Of a DNA stretch of 64,000 nt, positions 35,528-43,742 are shown one piece after another. Each line of letters begins with the position of its first letter. Positions within the stretch are counted from its first letter, which is position 1. Source of the stretch: Sulfurimonas sediminis (lineage in GTDB: Bacteria; Campylobacterota; Campylobacteria; Campylobacterales; Sulfurimonadaceae); the NCBI RefSeq assembly GCF_014905115.1, contig NZ_CP041235.1, positions 372,001 to 436,000 on the forward strand, read 5' to 3'. The position numbers and the translations under genes are program-made. A model generated the notes under the pieces. It was not told the origin of the DNA. It saw only the letters and a program-made list of their open reading frames with translations, and made no database searches.

Positions 35528-36123
35528 TACAAGAGTTGGCGCAGGATTTAGTAGATCTGATATTTGACTGGGGATATCTCGGCATTTTTATTATGATGGC
35601 GATTGAATCTTCTTTTATTCCTTTTCCGAGTGAAATTGTTTTGGTGCCTGCCGGATATCTGGCAGCAAAAGGAGACATGAATATAGCTTACATTATGGGA
35701 AGTGCCTTGGGCGGTTCTTTGCTTGGTGCCTTTGTAAATTACTATCTGGCACTGACACTGGGACGTAAATTTCTTTTGAAATTCGGAAAATATTTTTTTA
35801 TTTTTCCTGAGACACTTGATAAAATGGAAAGCTATTTTCAAAGTCACGGGCATATTTCCACGTTTACAGGAAGACTTATTCCCGGGATTCGGCAGCTTAT
35901 TTCCATACCTGCGGGGCTGGCACGTATGAATATAGTCGAGTTCTCTCTTTTTACAACGCTGGGAGCCGGAATCTGGGCACTGATTTTGACACTTTTGGGC
36001 TATTTTATAGGAGAAAATGAAGCGCTTATACAAGAATACTTAAAAGAAATAACTATAATAGTTTTTGTTTTGTTGGTAATCTTAGTTTGGATATACTACA
36101 CTTATCAAAAAAGAAAGGCATAA
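35524..36123 (+). CDS. DedA family membrane protein
   Basis: 199 residues with about five hydrophobic segments. The conserved DedA pieces are ESSFIPFPSEIVLVPAGYLA and TGRLIPGIRQLISIPAGLARM with its paired arginines. Several DedA proteins flip undecaprenyl phosphate or phosphatidylethanolamine. The overlap with murG makes lipid-carrier recycling an attractive but unproven role. Confidence 0.88.
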   Translation: MIQELAQDLVDLIFDWGYLGIFIMMAIESSFIPFPSEIVLVPAGYLAAKGDMNIAYIMGSALGGSLLGAFVNYYLALTLGRKFLLKFGKYFFIFPETLDKMESYFQSHGHISTFTGRLIPGIRQLISIPAGLARMNIVEFSLFTTLGAGIWALILTLLGYFIGENEALIQEYLKEITIIVFVLLVILVWIYYTYQKRKA

Positions 36124-36126
36124 GAT

Positions 36127-36606
36127 ATGGATTATATGTTTACTCAAGGGTTCTTGGGAACACGAGCACCTTTGTTTATGGATGTGGTGACACTTATTGT
36201 CGCAGTTTTGCCGTTATTGGTATATGGAGCGATTGCTTTAGCAAGAAAAAAACTGTTTAAGGCACACGGTCTTGTCCAAAATATTATTTTTATCATTTCT
36301 GTCATTGTTGTAGGCTATTTCGAATATGGTGTTAGAATTGGTGGCGGATTTGATGCTTTTATGCAAGGAAGCGGTGTTTCTCATACCTATGCTTCAGTTG
36401 TATTGGTCTTACATATAATCATAGCAGTGCTTACACTGGTTTACTGGAGTCGTACAATAGTAAAAGCAAACTATCAGGTTATAAAAGGAGTGCTTCCTGG
36501 GTTAAAGTCCAATGAGCATAAATTATTGGCTTTGAAAACTTTTTTGGGTATAGTTTTTACTTCATTTAGCGGTATTTGGGTATATTTGCTGTTGTTTGTA
36601 TATTAA
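36127..36606 (+). CDS. DUF420-like membrane protein
   Basis: 159 residues with four membrane helices: LFMDVVTLIVAVLPLLVYGA, NIIFIISVIVVGYFEYGV, VVLVLHIIIAVLTLVYWS and TFLGIVFTSFSGIWVYLLL. A conserved His follows the first helix (KKLFKAHGLVQN), and a second lies in the third. DUF420 proteins often accompany haem-copper oxidases, but here the neighbours are dedA and murG. It starts 3 bases after dedA and ends the envelope run; a pair of REP-like hairpins follows. Confidence 0.7.
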   Translation: MDYMFTQGFLGTRAPLFMDVVTLIVAVLPLLVYGAIALARKKLFKAHGLVQNIIFIISVIVVGYFEYGVRIGGGFDAFMQGSGVSHTYASVVLVLHIIIAVLTLVYWSRTIVKANYQVIKGVLPGLKSNEHKLLALKTFLGIVFTSFSGIWVYLLLFVY

Positions 36607-36636
36607 AAAACCTTGCCTTTGGTCTTTAAAGACGCA

Positions 36637-36729
36637 CAGCCCGTACTGAAGTACGGGTTCCTGAAGAATTGTATATCTTTACATGTAAGAAATCCTTGCT
36701 CTTTGGAACCCGTACTTCAGTGCGGGCTG
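36637..36729. repeat. inverted pair of REP-like hairpins flanking TTACATGTAA
   Basis: The left copy (36637-36661, minus orientation) has the perfect stem CCCGTAC/GTACGGG around a 4-base loop; the right copy (36705-36729, plus orientation) is the same with one base change. Both carry the GGAA box and CTG end seen at 8931 and 11806. The 43-base spacer contains the 10-base palindrome TTACATGTAA at 36679-36688. The pair fills the gap between the DUF420 gene and bcp. Confidence 0.75.
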
Positions 36730-36779
36730 AGAATGGCTTTGAAGTTTGCATGTTAAATTTATTAGTAGGAGGAAAGAAA

Positions 36780-37250
36780 ATGATAGAAGTTGGAGAGAAG
36801 GCACCGGATTTTTGCTTGCCAAATCAAGATGATGTTGAGATGTGTTTACGGGATTTAAAAGGAAAATGGATTGTGTTGTATTTTTACCCGAGAGACAATA
36901 CCCCGGGATGTACAACAGAAGCCTGTGAATTTACGGAGGCTGCTCCGGATTTTTCCTCTTTGGATGCGGTGATTCTTGGTGTGAGTGCAGACAGTACGAA
37001 AAAGCATAGAAACTTCATAGAAAAACACAATCTGGGTATCACACTTTTAAGTGATGAAAGTACCGAGATGATGCAGAAGTACGGTGTGTGGCAGTTGAAG
37101 AAAAATTATGGCAAAGAGTATATGGGCATTGTCCGTTCCACCTTCATTATAGACCCTGAAGGCATTGTGCGTGCAAAATGGGAAAAAGTGCGTGTCAAAG
37201 GACATGTAGAAGCTGTCAAAGAAAAACTCAAAGAACTGCAACAGTCATAA
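36780..37250 (+). CDS. bcp: thiol peroxidase, Bcp-type peroxiredoxin
   Basis: 156 residues from the ATG at 36780, which has a perfect AGGAGG 6-7 bases upstream. The frame stays open into the REP pair upstream, but that part is not protein-like. The peroxidatic Cys is in FYPRDNTPGCTTEACEFTEA, with the resolving Cys five residues later, the atypical 2-Cys Bcp/PrxQ arrangement. It reduces hydrogen peroxide and organic peroxides with thioredoxin. A promoter for the next operon begins 6 bases after its stop. Confidence 0.93.
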   Translation: MIEVGEKAPDFCLPNQDDVEMCLRDLKGKWIVLYFYPRDNTPGCTTEACEFTEAAPDFSSLDAVILGVSADSTKKHRNFIEKHNLGITLLSDESTEMMQKYGVWQLKKNYGKEYMGIVRSTFIIDPEGIVRAKWEKVRVKGHVEAVKEKLKELQQS

Positions 37251-37255
37251 GATGG

Positions 37256-37261
37256 TATAAT
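37256..37261 (+). promoter_or_regulatory. putative -10 box for the TonB receptor-YfiR-like pair
   Basis: TATAAT just after the bcp stop, with the receptor start 52 bases further on behind GGAGG. It would give a 5' leader of about 45 bases. Confidence 0.5.
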
Positions 37262-37313
37262 ATTAAACAAGAATGTGGAAATGTCATGACAGTAATGGTG
37301 TGGAGGAAATGTA

Positions 37314-39362
37314 GTGAAATGTTGTAGCATAAGACTTTTTTTATTTGTCTGTTTGGCAGTGCTGCAACTGCGGGCAGAAGATTTGCTCTCTTCCATTATG
37401 ACAGATATGAAGCAGTTTAATGAAATTGCTACGCAGACAAAACAAAATGAACATTACCAACCCTATATTATCTCTGTCTTTGAAGCAAAAGAGTTGGAAA
37501 AGTTGGGTGTCTCTAACCTCAAAGAGGCATTGTTACTTGTTCCGGGCGTAGATATGGCTACTGATAATTTTAATAACCAGACACCGATTTTCAGAGGTTC
37601 CAATCCTTTTGCCTACGGACAGTCCAAACTGCTCATAGACGGTGTGTTGGTAAACAATCTTTTCTTTGATTCTTATTCCGAGTATTTTTCCATGCCGATA
37701 GAGATGATAAAACGCATAGAGGTTATCAGAGGGCCAGGGAGTAAAGTAGACGGGATTAATGCCTATGCCGGATCCGTTAATGTTGTAACCTATGCGGAAG
37801 ATTTTGAAGAATTTGAATCAAATGACAAAGTTGTATTTAAATATGGTTCGTATGATTACAGAATGGGCGGTTTTGTAAAAAACTTTAAAAGCAAAGACTT
37901 TAAGACACATATAGATTTTTATTACCAAAAAGACAATAAAAATATATCCTCCGGCCCGGACGGACTCTCTCAAGGTGCATTGGGTCCGGCAAACATAGCT
38001 TTGTCCCAGTCAGGTGAGGCTCCCTTATGGCTTGATGAATATTCTCTCGGACTGGATGTACGGTACAAAGAGTTTAGACTCAAAAGCCGTATACTGCAAC
38101 ATAAACAGGGAAGCGCCTACGGGATCAACCTTGCACTGCCTCAAGAGAGTGACAGAATGAAACTGCCGAGTTACTATGCTGAACTGGGGTATATGAAAAA
38201 GACACACCATTTTAAACTGGACATAAAAGCAGGAGTAAAATACGATGCCTTTGATTCAAAAGCAAAACTGGCACCTGATAATTTAGTTTTAGGCAGTGTA
38301 GTATTTCCTGAGGGTATTTACGGAGAGCATTATGCAAAGCAGAGAGTTTTGTATCAGTCTACATATGTAAAATACAGCGGAGTTGCAAAACATACCATTA
38401 CAATAGGCTACAAAGCAAGACAGGAGAAAACAATTGCAATGAGTTCGAAACTCTCCAATCTTGCTACGGGTGATGCAACTTTGGTAGATTATACGCTTAC
38501 ACGGCCGTTTTTTGATAAAGATGCTTCACGGGATGTTTATACGCTCTTTTTGGGAGATGAATACAATGTTAACACTAAGCTAAGCATCTTATACGGTATA
38601 AATTATGAACAGACCTCTTATGAAGATGCAGGGTTTGAGCCAAGAGTTTCTTTTGTTTATCATAAAGATTTCAAAAACATATTTAAAGCTATCTACAGCA
38701 ACTCCCATAGAAATCCGTCCTGGCAGGAGATGTTTACAAAAAACAACAGTGCAAGAGTAGGCAACACAGACTTAAAGCCGGAAAAAGTAACATCGTATGA
38801 ACTGGCATACATCAGAAACTTTTCCAATGATGCCTATTTGCAGGCGAATCTTTTTTATCTTGTCAACAAAGATCAGATATACAATTCTGTTGCGGATCCT
38901 GTCTATAAAAACAGTGCCAAGACAGATATTTACGGAATAGAACTTGAGTTCAGGGGGCATATCCTGCCTAATGACAAAGTGTATGCAAATTATACCTATA
39001 CAGACGGCAACTACAGGATGGATGGCAGCAGCCACAGCCATAACCTGCCGAATGTTTCCCATCATCTGGCAAAAGGATTTTATATTTATAATATAGATCC
39101 TGCTTTGGCTTTGAGTGCAACAGCAAAGTATGTCAGTTCAAAAGAGAGGATCGAGACAGATCTGCGTCCAAAGCTAAAGGCTTATATGACACTCGATACT
39201 GCAGTGAATTATAAAAATATTCAGTATGGTTATATCTTGAATGTCAGTGTGAAAAACCTTTTTGATACAGATGTGCGATACCCCTCTTCTCCAAATACAT
39301 ATGTAAATGACTATGCGCAGGAACGCAGAACATTTTTAATTACCTTTAAGAAGAGGTTTTAG
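37314..39362 (+). CDS. TonB-dependent outer-membrane receptor
   Basis: 682 residues from GTG, with GGAGG about 8 bases upstream. A signal peptide (LFLFVCLAVLQLRA) is followed by a short N-terminal segment, then the plug domain (YIISVFEAKELEKLGVSNLK, VPGVDMATDNFNNQTPIFRG, IKRIEVIRGPGSKVDGINAY) and a barrel ending in Phe (RRTFLITFKKRF). SHRNPSWQEMFTKNNSARVG and NTDLKPEKVTSYELAY are typical barrel strands. The ligand is unknown; siderophores, haem, metals or B12 are usual for the family. The stop directly abuts a YfiR-like gene and a GGDEF-EAL gene follows, so a signalling rather than purely transport role is likely. Confidence 0.88.
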   Translation: MKCCSIRLFLFVCLAVLQLRAEDLLSSIMTDMKQFNEIATQTKQNEHYQPYIISVFEAKELEKLGVSNLKEALLLVPGVDMATDNFNNQTPIFRGSNPFAYGQSKLLIDGVLVNNLFFDSYSEYFSMPIEMIKRIEVIRGPGSKVDGINAYAGSVNVVTYAEDFEEFESNDKVVFKYGSYDYRMGGFVKNFKSKDFKTHIDFYYQKDNKNISSGPDGLSQGALGPANIALSQSGEAPLWLDEYSLGLDVRYKEFRLKSRILQHKQGSAYGINLALPQESDRMKLPSYYAELGYMKKTHHFKLDIKAGVKYDAFDSKAKLAPDNLVLGSVVFPEGIYGEHYAKQRVLYQSTYVKYSGVAKHTITIGYKARQEKTIAMSSKLSNLATGDATLVDYTLTRPFFDKDASRDVYTLFLGDEYNVNTKLSILYGINYEQTSYEDAGFEPRVSFVYHKDFKNIFKAIYSNSHRNPSWQEMFTKNNSARVGNTDLKPEKVTSYELAYIRNFSNDAYLQANLFYLVNKDQIYNSVADPVYKNSAKTDIYGIELEFRGHILPNDKVYANYTYTDGNYRMDGSSHSHNLPNVSHHLAKGFYIYNIDPALALSATAKYVSSKERIETDLRPKLKAYMTLDTAVNYKNIQYGYILNVSVKNLFDTDVRYPSSPNTYVNDYAQERRTFLITFKKRF

Positions 39363-39908
39363 ATGATGCGCTTGTTACTTTTATATTTCTTATTTGTTCC
39401 TCTGCTTTTTGGATACAGTTATGATGAGTTGTTACTCAAAGCACAGGCATCGATTTTTCCAAAAATCATGTTGCTTGATAAAAAAATAGAAACAAAACTT
39501 ATAAAAAACAGACTTGTATATACCATTGTGTGTGATGAAAGTGATTATGGTACAGCCTTACATGTAAAGCAGTATATAGACAATAAATTTAAAGGACATT
39601 TTGATAAATACCCGTATGAAGTGAAGACAGTTGATTTTGCACATCTTGATATGAAAACACCTGCGTCAGCGTTTTATGTTCTGAAATCTTCCAAGGAAAA
39701 TATTGCCAAGGTTGCAAAAATTGCCAGAAAAAGGGGCGTCATCACCTTTTCTTATGATATAGAAAATCTAAAAGAGGGGCTGCTGCTCTCCTTGCTGATA
39801 GAAAAATCAACCATGATTTATCTTAACAAAGAGAATCTGAGAGATGATGTTGATTTTGTCTCTTTTTTATATCAAATGGTAAAGTTTTTGGACAAAGATA
39901 ATTTTTAA
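39363..39908 (+). CDS. YfiR-like periplasmic regulator (DUF4154-like)
   Basis: 181 residues beginning with no gap after the receptor stop. A signal peptide (LLLLYFLFVPLLFG) is followed by an alpha/beta domain: FPKIMLLDKKIETKLIKNRL, AFYVLKSSKENIAKVAKIAR, GVITFSYDIENLKEGLLLSL and a final region dominated by hydrophobic strands. This order of strands and helices looks like YfiR/HmsC, which binds the periplasmic part of a diguanylate cyclase (YfiN/HmsD) and holds it off. The match is by pattern, not by strict motif. The receptor before and the GGDEF-EAL gene after fit that role. TTACATGTAA lies at 39558-39567. Confidence 0.6.
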   Translation: MMRLLLLYFLFVPLLFGYSYDELLLKAQASIFPKIMLLDKKIETKLIKNRLVYTIVCDESDYGTALHVKQYIDNKFKGHFDKYPYEVKTVDFAHLDMKTPASAFYVLKSSKENIAKVAKIARKRGVITFSYDIENLKEGLLLSLLIEKSTMIYLNKENLRDDVDFVSFLYQMVKFLDKDNF

Positions 39909-39927
39909 TATTGTAGTTATGCTAAAA

Positions 39928-39933
39928 TATAAT
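39928..39933 (+). promoter_or_regulatory. putative -10 box ahead of the GGDEF-EAL gene
   Basis: TATAAT 19 bases before the ATG at 39953, giving a short leader. The GGDEF-EAL gene could thus be made apart from the receptor and YfiR-like protein. Confidence 0.45.
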
Positions 39934-39952
39934 CAAAAACAGGTATTGTATA

Positions 39953-41887
39953 ATGAAAGAAAAAAAATTCAAATCGCTCTCATTCAGAATTATGAGTTCC
40001 ATTGTCATTACCTCATTTATCACAATTGGGGGGATTTTTTTTGCATTTGAAAAAATAAACAAACACGCCTTTTATAATATGGAACTCCAAAAAGCAACCC
40101 TCATCTTAAAAACAATAGAACCTTTAATAGCGGTAGATATGTATCTTGGCATAGAAAGACAAATAGATGCGAAATTAGAACAGTTAATGCAGAATAAAGA
40201 AATTCTTTCTGTGCAGATTTTTCAAAAAGGCAAACTGCTGTATGAAAAGAAATCTAAAAATCATTATGAAAGCCTTTTTGTCCTGAAGTGGGATATTCTT
40301 AAGCCAAATTCCAGGAAGAAAATAGGAACAATTGTTTTAAACTATTCAAATCACAATTATGAACAGCTTACACAACAGTATACACATTTGCTTCTCAAAA
40401 TGCTTGTGATTCTTTTCTTGATATTTATATTTCTTGGTGCTTATATAGAAAATTTACTCAAACCTTTGCGAAAAATTGCCAATATACTTCATGGTTTTAC
40501 ACCGGAGAAAAAATTAAAGATAGAACCGATACAAGAGAAGAATGAAATTTCTCTTATAGTTTCTGCATTAAATGAGATGCAGGAGAGAGTATTTGACTAT
40601 GCAAGAAAACAAAAAGATATCAATGCCTATCTGGCAAGAGAAGTTGAAAAGAAAACAGTAGAGTTGAAAAGACAGCTCTTTATAGATGATCTGACACAGC
40701 TGCCCAACAGAAAAAAGCTTTTTTACAATATAGAACATCTGGATAATGACGGGGCATTGCTGATTTTAAATATAGATGATTTTAAAGAGATAAATGATTT
40801 CTACGGACAGATTGCAGGGGATTATGTTCTCATAGAATTTGCAAAAAAACTGCAGGCTTTTGTCGAAGAGGAACAAAATATCAGTGTCACACGACTCTCA
40901 GGAGATGAATTTGCTCTGTGCTTCAGAGCAAGGCCTTCTCACAGGACTTTTATGCGAATTGTCAACAGTCTGTCAAAAGAGATTGAACAGATGGTCTTTC
41001 ATTATGAAGAAAACGAGATTTATATCCGTGTGACAATGGGTGGAACTTTACAGCCCAATGAGATGCTGGAAAAAGCAGATATTGCTCTTAAGGTTGCCAA
41101 AGAGCAGAAAAAATATTTTTTGCTGTATGATGAGAAACTTAAAATAGAGAGAAAATATCAAGAAAATATGGAGTGGGTGAAAAAACTAAAAGCTGCCATA
41201 AAAGAAGAGAGAATAGTGCCTTTTTTTCAGCCTATCTTTGATACCCGGACGAAAAAAGCGGTGAGTTATGAGTGCCTCATTCGCCTGATAGAGACAGACG
41301 GCTCAGTTGTCAGTCCTTACAGGTTTTTAGACATTGCCCAAAAAAGTAAACTTTATCCGCAGTTAACAAAGATTATGCTGAGTAAAAGCTGTCAATATTT
41401 TCAACACAGAGATACATCATTTTCGGTCAATCTTTCTATTAATGACATTCTTGATGCAGAGATGGTGCACTATATTCAAAAAACCGTTAAAAAATACGGT
41501 GTCAGCAAAAAAATAGTTTTTGAAATTCTTGAAACGGAAGGGATTGAAAATTATGAAGAGGTTTCAGCTTTTATACACAAGATGAAAGCATTGGGCTGCA
41601 AAATTTCCATAGACGATTTTGGCGCGGGGTATTCCAATTTTGAGCATATGCTCAAGCTTGATGTTGATTACATTAAAATTGACGGCAGTCTTATCAAAAA
41701 TCTTGAAACAGATGTAAATGCTCAAATAGTTGTTGAGACAGTTGTGGATTTTGCGAAGAAGTTAAACTTGGTAATTGTAGCAGAGTTTGTTCATAATCAA
41801 GCGGTGTTTGAAATAGTCAAATCGCTTGATATTGAACGGGTACAGGGATTTTATCTGGGTGAACCAGATAAAGAGATTTTAGATTAA
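39953..41887 (+). CDS. membrane GGDEF-EAL c-di-GMP signalling protein
   Basis: 644 residues. Membrane helix about 13-31, a periplasmic sensor region of about 115 residues, helix about 146-166, a HAMP-like linker (PLRKIANILHGF onward), GGDEF domain (about 240-400) and EAL domain (about 405-640). The cyclase site is S316-G317-D318-E319-F320, a permitted SGDEF variant. The phosphodiesterase site keeps E440 (ECLIR in place of EALLR), NLSIND, ETEGI, DDFGAGYSN, the Lys of KIDGSLIKN, and VAEFVHN with QGFYLGEPD, so all usual metal and catalytic residues are present. It resembles YfiN in layout but adds an EAL domain. Its stop overlaps the stop of the convergent porin-like gene. Confidence 0.9.
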   Translation: MKEKKFKSLSFRIMSSIVITSFITIGGIFFAFEKINKHAFYNMELQKATLILKTIEPLIAVDMYLGIERQIDAKLEQLMQNKEILSVQIFQKGKLLYEKKSKNHYESLFVLKWDILKPNSRKKIGTIVLNYSNHNYEQLTQQYTHLLLKMLVILFLIFIFLGAYIENLLKPLRKIANILHGFTPEKKLKIEPIQEKNEISLIVSALNEMQERVFDYARKQKDINAYLAREVEKKTVELKRQLFIDDLTQLPNRKKLFYNIEHLDNDGALLILNIDDFKEINDFYGQIAGDYVLIEFAKKLQAFVEEEQNISVTRLSGDEFALCFRARPSHRTFMRIVNSLSKEIEQMVFHYEENEIYIRVTMGGTLQPNEMLEKADIALKVAKEQKKYFLLYDEKLKIERKYQENMEWVKKLKAAIKEERIVPFFQPIFDTRTKKAVSYECLIRLIETDGSVVSPYRFLDIAQKSKLYPQLTKIMLSKSCQYFQHRDTSFSVNLSINDILDAEMVHYIQKTVKKYGVSKKIVFEILETEGIENYEEVSAFIHKMKALGCKISIDDFGAGYSNFEHMLKLDVDYIKIDGSLIKNLETDVNAQIVVETVVDFAKKLNLVIVAEFVHNQAVFEIVKSLDIERVQGFYLGEPDKEILD

Positions 41888-43440
41888 TATCTGTAGCGTA
41901 AGTAAAAACGGATATCCTGTGCTTTATCCACATAATTAGCAGCACCTGCCATTGTTGAAGATATTTCTACCGAATTTCCTGAAGTGCTTCCAAAGAAACC
42001 GTTGCTTCCGGCATAATTATAGTCTATATAGGTATATCGGATTTGTAAAGAGAGGATGTCTTCTATCAAAGGTTCGGTAAAGTATGCTTCGTAGGCATTA
42101 CCGCGTGCTGCGAGTTTTGAACCGATATTTGTGTCTTCCGCATAGGTAATACTTCTCCAGTATTTCGAGCCGTGATTAAATTCTAGTCCCCATCTTCCCT
42201 CTTCGCTGATAAGTGATGGGTACTGCAGACCAATCCAATAGGAATATCCTTTGACACTTTCATCAATTTTGCTTCCCAGCATACTCTGTCCCTTGTCCGG
42301 ATCTGTAATACTCACAGCACCACTGACAAAAAATACGGTATCATCCAAAAAGTCGTTGATTCCGTCGCCTATTCCGTTTGCGACAAAGTTTGCTGTAAAG
42401 GAGTGTATATTGCCGACAGTATCAAAACCACCAGTTCCTGTGTTTACATCAATTAAATTTCCTGCATAATAGTATTGCGAGTTGATACTGTACTGTCCGT
42501 CACTCCAGGGAGTAAAGATGAGTCCGACCAGATCTATAGAGGCATTGGAGGTTGTATCGGCGTACGGTGCTGTGTTAAATCTTGGAGCGGCATTGCTCAT
42601 ACCGCGACCGGCACAAAATTTGACATACATTCCGTCAATACCGGTAACATTTTCCAAATTAAACTTGGAACTCAAGCCGTCAAACTCAACATTGATAGTA
42701 TGCCCCATAGGTGAAGCGGCATGATCATCATCTCTCAGGTTGACAAGATGCCCGTTTGTTGAAGGACGGCGTCCTACACTGAATGTCCACGGAATATCAC
42801 TGCCCATAAAGGTGTCGTTTTTATAGAAAAAGTATGCAGAACGTACTCTGAGTGTATCATCGTAAGCATTTTCATTGGCGATCCAGTCAAATGTTTCAAA
42901 AGAGCCATTTGCAGGAGTAACACCGCTTCTTGCACCAAATGCTTTGTTGTATGCAAGTTGTCCTGTAAAACTCAGGTGTTTTGTAGCCGCCCAGTTCATA
43001 TTTAACCAGAGTCTATTTGTCATAAAAGCATTGTTCTTTTGTGTACTGCCGTCTGCCATTTTGTACTGGAGATTGTCAACGGCAAATCTGTAATCAACAT
43101 TGAATTTTATGTGATTTCCGTTTGTGTTTCTGTTAAGGTTAGAGATGGAGTCCTGAATTTCTTCAAGCTGCTCTTCTACCGTCATTTCATCATCATCTTC
43201 GTCATCTTCTTCATCTGATGAAGCTGTTGCCTCGGTATCATCAGCCGATTCCTCCTCGTCAGCATCTTCTTTTTGCATCATTGAAGCATGGTCTTGTGCT
43301 TTAAGGGCATCAAGCTCTTTTTTCATTTTTTGCATTTCAAGTTCCATTGCTTGAAATCTGTCATACATTGATTCGGCATTTACATTCGTTGTTCCTAAAA
43401 TAGCAATAGTTGCTAAAGAAAGCAGTAGAGGTTTCTTCAT
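41884..43440 (-). CDS. porin-like outer-membrane protein (DUF3373-like)
   Basis: About 518 residues from the ATG at 43440, which has AAGGGAC upstream; the frame extends 13 codons further but that part is not signal-like. A signal peptide (LLLSLATIAILGTTNVNAES), a coiled-coil stretch (YDRFQAMELEMQKMKKELDA), a very acidic segment of about 40 residues (about 60-100) and a second coiled coil precede a large beta barrel that ends in YLRYRY. The coiled coil may trimerise or reach the peptidoglycan. It looks like the DUF3373 porins of Campylobacterota. The substrate is unknown. Confidence 0.75.
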   Translation of the reverse strand: MKKPLLLSLATIAILGTTNVNAESMYDRFQAMELEMQKMKKELDALKAQDHASMMQKEDADEEESADDTEATASSDEEDDEDDDEMTVEEQLEEIQDSISNLNRNTNGNHIKFNVDYRFAVDNLQYKMADGSTQKNNAFMTNRLWLNMNWAATKHLSFTGQLAYNKAFGARSGVTPANGSFETFDWIANENAYDDTLRVRSAYFFYKNDTFMGSDIPWTFSVGRRPSTNGHLVNLRDDDHAASPMGHTINVEFDGLSSKFNLENVTGIDGMYVKFCAGRGMSNAAPRFNTAPYADTTSNASIDLVGLIFTPWSDGQYSINSQYYYAGNLIDVNTGTGGFDTVGNIHSFTANFVANGIGDGINDFLDDTVFFVSGAVSITDPDKGQSMLGSKIDESVKGYSYWIGLQYPSLISEEGRWGLEFNHGSKYWRSITYAEDTNIGSKLAARGNAYEAYFTEPLIEDILSLQIRYTYIDYNYAGSNGFFGSTSGNSVEISSTMAGAANYVDKAQDIRFYLRYRY

Positions 43441-43470
43441 TTCGTCCCTTTTTTGTGTTGTTTCTGTGAT

Positions 43471-43476
43471 ACTATA
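43471..43476 (-). promoter_or_regulatory. putative -10 box for the porin-like gene
   Basis: TATAGT on the minus strand, about 30 bases before the ATG at 43440, giving a leader of about 24 bases that contains the AAGGGAC ribosome site. Confidence 0.4.
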
Positions 43477-43587
43477 CATTGTTTAAGATAAATTTACTTT
43501 TAAACAAGTGCAGATATATATAAATATTTATTATGCAAACGAAAAATGGCATCTTTTTAAAAAAGCTGGCTTTAAATAAAGTTTTAG

Positions 43588-43593
43588 TATAAT
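43588..43593 (+). promoter_or_regulatory. putative -10 box for rpsB-tsf
   Basis: A perfect TATAAT after a T-rich run with no clear -35, as expected for Campylobacterota. It predicts a transcript start near 43600 and a leader of about 140 bases. Confidence 0.6.
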
Positions 43594-43599
43594 TCGCGG

Positions 43600-43742
43600 A
43601 TTTTTCTTTTACATGTAAGAGAAAATATTAACAGGTATGTGTCAAAAGTCAGTGCAACCCGTTTTTTAACGGATAATTGTTCGACATTACCAAAGCTAAC
43701 TGACAAATTTCTGGTTTGAAACAAAACCTTTAAGGATACCCT
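43600..43742 (+). promoter_or_regulatory. structured 5' leader of rpsB, possible S2 autoregulatory site
   Basis: The leader can fold: GTCAGT (43648-43653) pairs with ACTGAC (43699-43704), and inside that CCGTT (43659-43663) pairs with AACGG (43668-43672) around TTTT. Long rpsB leaders bind S2 and repress translation in other bacteria. I see the pairing; the autoregulation is inferred. The ribosome site is AAGGAT just before the ATG. Confidence 0.4.

Larger units (their letters stand above)
43441..43742. other. divergent intergenic region between the porin-like gene and rpsB
   Basis: 302 bases without a gene. It holds a -10 (TATAGT, minus, 43471-43476) for the porin-like gene, the rpsB -10 (43588-43593), one TTACATGTAA (43609-43618) and the rpsB leader. 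I see no tRNA or small-RNA signature, and no other convincing coding frame. Confidence 0.6.

Noticed and set aside
36669-36779. Upstream extension of the bcp reading frame
   Set aside because: It runs through the REP-like pair and has no family match; AGGAGG and the normal Bcp N-terminus point to 36780.
43441-43742. tRNA or small-RNA gene in the gap before rpsB
   Set aside because: No acceptor/T-loop pattern; the stems found are short and better explained as an mRNA leader.
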